This document shows positions 14,216 to 16,140 of a DNA stretch of 16,140 nucleotides, in pieces (within the stretch, counting starts at the first letter, position 1; each line of letters starts with the position of its first letter). The translations under genes and the position numbers were made by a program. The notes beneath the pieces are model-generated. The model was not told the DNA's origin. It made no database searches and worked only from the letters and a program-made list of their open reading frames with translations. Source of the DNA: DATKDU01 sp035512595 (GTDB lineage: Bacteria; Planctomycetota; Planctomycetia; Pirellulales; Pirellulaceae); assembly GCA_035512595.1 (NCBI GenBank), contig DATKDU010000404.1:1-16140 (forward strand), in the 5' to 3' direction.

Positions 14216-14407
14216 CTACGCCGCTCGGCCGTAGCGATCCTCCTCGACCTGATCCCAGTCGAGGACCTGCGGCTCGGAAAGTTCTCCCGCATCAGGATCG
14301 ACAGCCAACATCTGCGGGGACACGATCGAAAAGCCCCGCCGCCGGACCTCGCGGCGCGATTCACCCGTAAGCCGGCTGACTTGACGTTCAAGTTCTGCTT
14401 GGGACAT
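14216..14407 (-). CDS. Small conserved-looking protein, 63 aa
   Basis: Starts MSQAELERQVSRLTGESRRE with AAGGA seven bases before the ATG. The segment SRLTGESRREVRRRGFSIV resembles short planctomycete proteins I associate with mobile elements; the rest is acidic (VDPDAGELSEPQVLDWDQVE). The basic stretch followed by an acidic tail suggests nucleic-acid or protein binding. It is the last of three leftward genes and lies after two hairpins, so its expression may be uncoupled from the upstream pair. Function unknown. Confidence 0.7.
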   Translation of the reverse strand: MSQAELERQVSRLTGESRREVRRRGFSIVSPQMLAVDPDAGELSEPQVLDWDQVEEDRYGRAA

Positions 14408-14437
14408 GGAAGATTCCTTGGGTCAGGGAGACTGAAA

Positions 14438-14473
14438 CAAAAGCAGCCGGCCCCAGCGCGCGCCGGGACCGGC
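14438..14473 (-). terminator. Rho-independent terminator after the 82-aa gene
   Basis: On the minus strand GCCGGTCCC and GGGGCCGGC form a nine-pair stem (one T-G wobble) with a ten-base loop, followed by TGCTTTTGTTTC. It separates the 14516 gene from the 14407 start. Confidence 0.6.
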
Positions 14474-14499
14474 ATGCACAATGGGGACTTACTTTGGGG

Positions 14500-14515
14500 G
14501 CGGGCCGAAGCCCGC
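14500..14515 (-). terminator. UUCG-tetraloop hairpin immediately after a stop codon
   Basis: Directly after the TAA of the 82-aa gene the minus strand reads GCGGGC-TTCG-GCCCGC, a perfect stem with a C(UUCG)G tetraloop. No T-run follows. It may protect the mRNA 3' end or act together with the terminator at 14438-14473. Confidence 0.6.
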
Positions 14516-14764
14516 TTACCGGGCTGGCGGGACCAGCCAGTTGAGTTCGAGCCAATAGCGCTCGGCGGCCCGCGCTTCGCTGCGGAGTGGGTAGGGGCCC
14601 AGACAGGGGCCGCCGACCGGGCTCAGATCGGCCAGCCACTGGCCCTGCTCGTCCGGCTCGACATGGGACGCCCGCGAGATCGTGGATCGGCCCAAATCTG
14701 ATAGATCCACGGCTTCGTCGTAGACGTAGCGGACTTGGCCGCCGGCGGTGATGACCACATGCAT
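14516..14764 (-). CDS. Small conserved-looking protein, 82 aa
   Basis: From ATG 14764 the protein reads MHVVITAGGQVRYVYDEAVD, LSDLGRSTISRASHVEPDEQ, GQWLADLSPVGGPCLGPYPL. I associate this pattern (VVIT.GG.VR..Y.EA.DL..LG....RRASHVEPD..G.W.ADLSPVGGP.LGPF) with short proteins of planctomycete elements; it cannot be searched here. AGGTGA five bases upstream supports this ATG over the GTG at 14773. The start lies just after the stop of the 314-aa gene, so the two are probably translated from one mRNA. Function unknown. Confidence 0.75.
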   Translation of the reverse strand: MHVVITAGGQVRYVYDEAVDLSDLGRSTISRASHVEPDEQGQWLADLSPVGGPCLGPYPLRSEARAAERYWLELNWLVPPAR

Positions 14765-14773
14765 GGCGGTCAC

Positions 14774-15718
14774 CTAGCGGGGCCGGCGGAGGATGGCGCG
14801 CCGCGGCCGGTCCACGAGCATGCCCTCGATCTGGCTCTGAACGCCGGCTAGCTGCGAGGCGATCTGCTGCCGCAATTGCGTGTCGTCGCGGAGCGCCTGC
14901 GGCTGCACGCCGCGGACAATCTGCTGCGCCTGGTTCACCAACTGATCGAGCTGCTCGCTGGAGCGGACGTTCAAATGGCGAAATCGCTGGAAAAACTCCG
15001 ACAGGTTCTGCACGGCCGAGTCACGGAAGATCTTCTCGCGGCCGTCTTCACTGCCGCTGAGCCGTTCGCTGAGGTGGGATACCAGCTTGCCGAACTCCTC
15101 CGTGAAAGCTTCCTCGGCCAGGCGGATGCATTCTTCGAACCTGGCTGCCACCCGCCGCGATTCCTCTTCATACAGCTTCGGGCTGAGCTGCTGGAGGTAG
15201 GCGGGAGGCTCGCAGTTGGGATATTCCCACGTGACGCCGAACAGGCCGACCAGCGACTCCGGGTAGTCAGCCGGGTTGTACAACCGGCCTAACCTGCGCC
15301 GGGCTGCGGCCTTAAGCTCCGAAAAGTGGCGGTCGAGGTTGGCCACCGCTTCGTCGAGCTCCTGCCGCAAGCTGGTGAGCTTGGTGTCGAACAGGCCGAT
15401 CTCATCGCGGCGGATCAACCTGAGTCCCGGTTCTGGGTATGGCACCGACATACTCCTCAAGAACTGGACGATTTGACTCTTGAGCGCGGTGACGGTCTTG
15501 AAGGCCGGATGGGAAGTGTCGATCAGCTTCTTGCCGGCGGACAGGTAGGCGCCCTCGGCACCGAAGGCATCGGCGGCCTGCGCCTTTTGCTCGGTGTTCA
15601 GCGACTTTCGGACGCCGAACCAAGTGAAGTGCAGGGCCACGGCCGCCATCGACCCCCGCAGCCGGTGGGCGGGGGAGAGCGAGCTGTCGGCCCATGGTTC
15701 ATCAACCAATGTTGTCAT
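14774..15718 (-). CDS. Helical protein of element type, possibly DUF3150-like
   Basis: A 314-aa soluble, mostly helical protein. It begins MTTLVDEPWADSSLSPAHRL, followed by ALHFTWFGVRKSLNTEQKAQ and FGAEGAYLSAGKKLIDTSHP. The middle holds long charged helices (SLRQELDEAVANLDRHFSEL; RLGRLYNPADYP; FEECIRLAEEAFTEEFGKLV) and the end has VRGVQPQALRDDTQLRQQIA and VDRPRRAILRRPR. The layout recalls proteins annotated DUF3150 in plasmids and integrative elements; that name is tentative. An AGGA lies about ten bases before the ATG. It leads a compact leftward set with the 82-aa gene and probably belongs to the element bounded by the tRNA-Asn fragment. No function can be given. Confidence 0.75.
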   Translation of the reverse strand: MTTLVDEPWADSSLSPAHRLRGSMAAVALHFTWFGVRKSLNTEQKAQAADAFGAEGAYLSAGKKLIDTSHPAFKTVTALKSQIVQFLRSMSVPYPEPGLRLIRRDEIGLFDTKLTSLRQELDEAVANLDRHFSELKAAARRRLGRLYNPADYPESLVGLFGVTWEYPNCEPPAYLQQLSPKLYEEESRRVAARFEECIRLAEEAFTEEFGKLVSHLSERLSGSEDGREKIFRDSAVQNLSEFFQRFRHLNVRSSEQLDQLVNQAQQIVRGVQPQALRDDTQLRQQIASQLAGVQSQIEGMLVDRPRRAILRRPR

Positions 15719-16140
15719 GCGTCGTGGTTCCTGTGGCTGGTGTGGTGATGGGAAGAACGGAAGCGCAATCGCCGGCCCTGGCGTCTTTCGCAGCGTGCTG
15801 TAGCGAGCCAGCGGCGGCCGGTCGTCGTTTGGGCAGAAGACGTAGAGCTGCTCGGAAGCGGAAATGCCCAGGCTCGGCCAGGTAGGGAGGACTTTTTGCC
15901 ATCCGGTTGAAAGTGGCCGCTTCGTCGCAGCTCGGAGTCCGGCCGGCCCGGTTAAGCAAACCGGCTCGATTGCTCCGCGAGATTCGTGTGTCCGCTCGTA
16001 GCTTGAAGCTCAGTCGGTCGATGTGACCGAAGCACGCAGGAGGTGGGGACTTCTCGGGGTTCCCTCGTCAATTCCCGGCACGATTCGCACCTCCTGTCTG
16101 GAGGTTAGGGGCTTTGATTGCGGACACGTTCCGGCTCGAC
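15719..16140. other. Upstream region without a supported gene
   Basis: No start-supported gene is seen. The frame of the 314-aa gene stays open upstream for about 200 bases (reading SEQLYVFCPNDDRPPLARYS near 15800-15860) but has no usable start codon there, so I keep the ATG at 15718. CAGGAGGTG (16037-16045) and CACCTCCTG (16088-16096) form a nine-base inverted repeat enclosing 42 bases. Confidence 0.4.

Noticed and set aside
13962..14234. Plus-strand frame starting MAKKNAPQGRPLGQPW
   Set aside because: The start looks attractive, but it reads through a 40-base hairpin, has no ribosome site and loses any protein-like pattern.
1..16140. CRISPR array
   Set aside because: No set of regularly spaced identical repeats with unique spacers was found on reading the window.

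Overview
This is high-GC bacterial DNA, most likely from a planctomycete of the Pirellulales type. The reasons are family-level resemblances: a J-domain remnant fused to a proline-rich membrane protein, a secreted leucine-rich-repeat (LRR) protein, a GRDP-like/TIGR04222-type membrane protein with a Cys/Gly tail, and several small proteins whose patterns I associate with planctomycete genomes. No database search was possible, so every family assignment rests on motifs read by eye.

Left block (1-5760), ordinary chromosome. A 5'-truncated J-domain/membrane protein runs rightward to 1759 and is followed by a hairpin. Three leftward genes follow: a secreted Arg/Gly/Pro/Asp-rich coiled-coil protein (1806-2603), the GRDP-like/TIGR04222-type membrane protein (2844-4352) and an M42-family metallo-aminopeptidase with all metal ligands (4471-5529). 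A complete tRNA-Gln(CTG) lies at 5688-5758.

Middle block (5760-13735), an accessory and strongly decayed region. It starts right after the tRNA-Gln with three frameshifted, phage-like small genes on the minus strand, one of them interrupted by a perfect 36-bp palindrome. Intact genes here are a pentapeptide-repeat/TIR protein (6801-7922), a secreted LRR protein (8437-9717), an HNH nuclease with a PUA-like front part (10165-11034), and a divergent pair at 11505-13108: a small winged-helix protein and a DeoR-like sensor protein. The pair is visibly AT-richer (28 G/C of 60 at 12721-12780 against 43 of 60 at 3121-3180). Between them lie gene fragments: a small planctomycete-type protein with a frameshift, a DNA methyltransferase C-terminus, a PIN/VapC toxin C-terminus, an ECF sigma region-4 piece and a transposase C-terminus. 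Direct repeats of about 40 bp bracket the HNH gene, and a second repeat family carries terminator-like hairpins at 11.4 and 13.6 kb.

Right block (13733-16140). A 42-bp 3' fragment of tRNA-Asn(GTT) at 13733-13774 has no 5' half, as expected for an attachment site at one end of an integrated element. Its orientation places the element to the right. There, three leftward genes (15718 to 14216) encode a 314-aa helical protein and two small conserved-looking proteins, with strong hairpins after the second one.

The best candidates for something undescribed are the AT-rich divergent winged-helix/DeoR-like pair, the HNH gene bracketed by direct repeats, the pentapeptide-TIR gene and the tRNA-Asn-bounded element.
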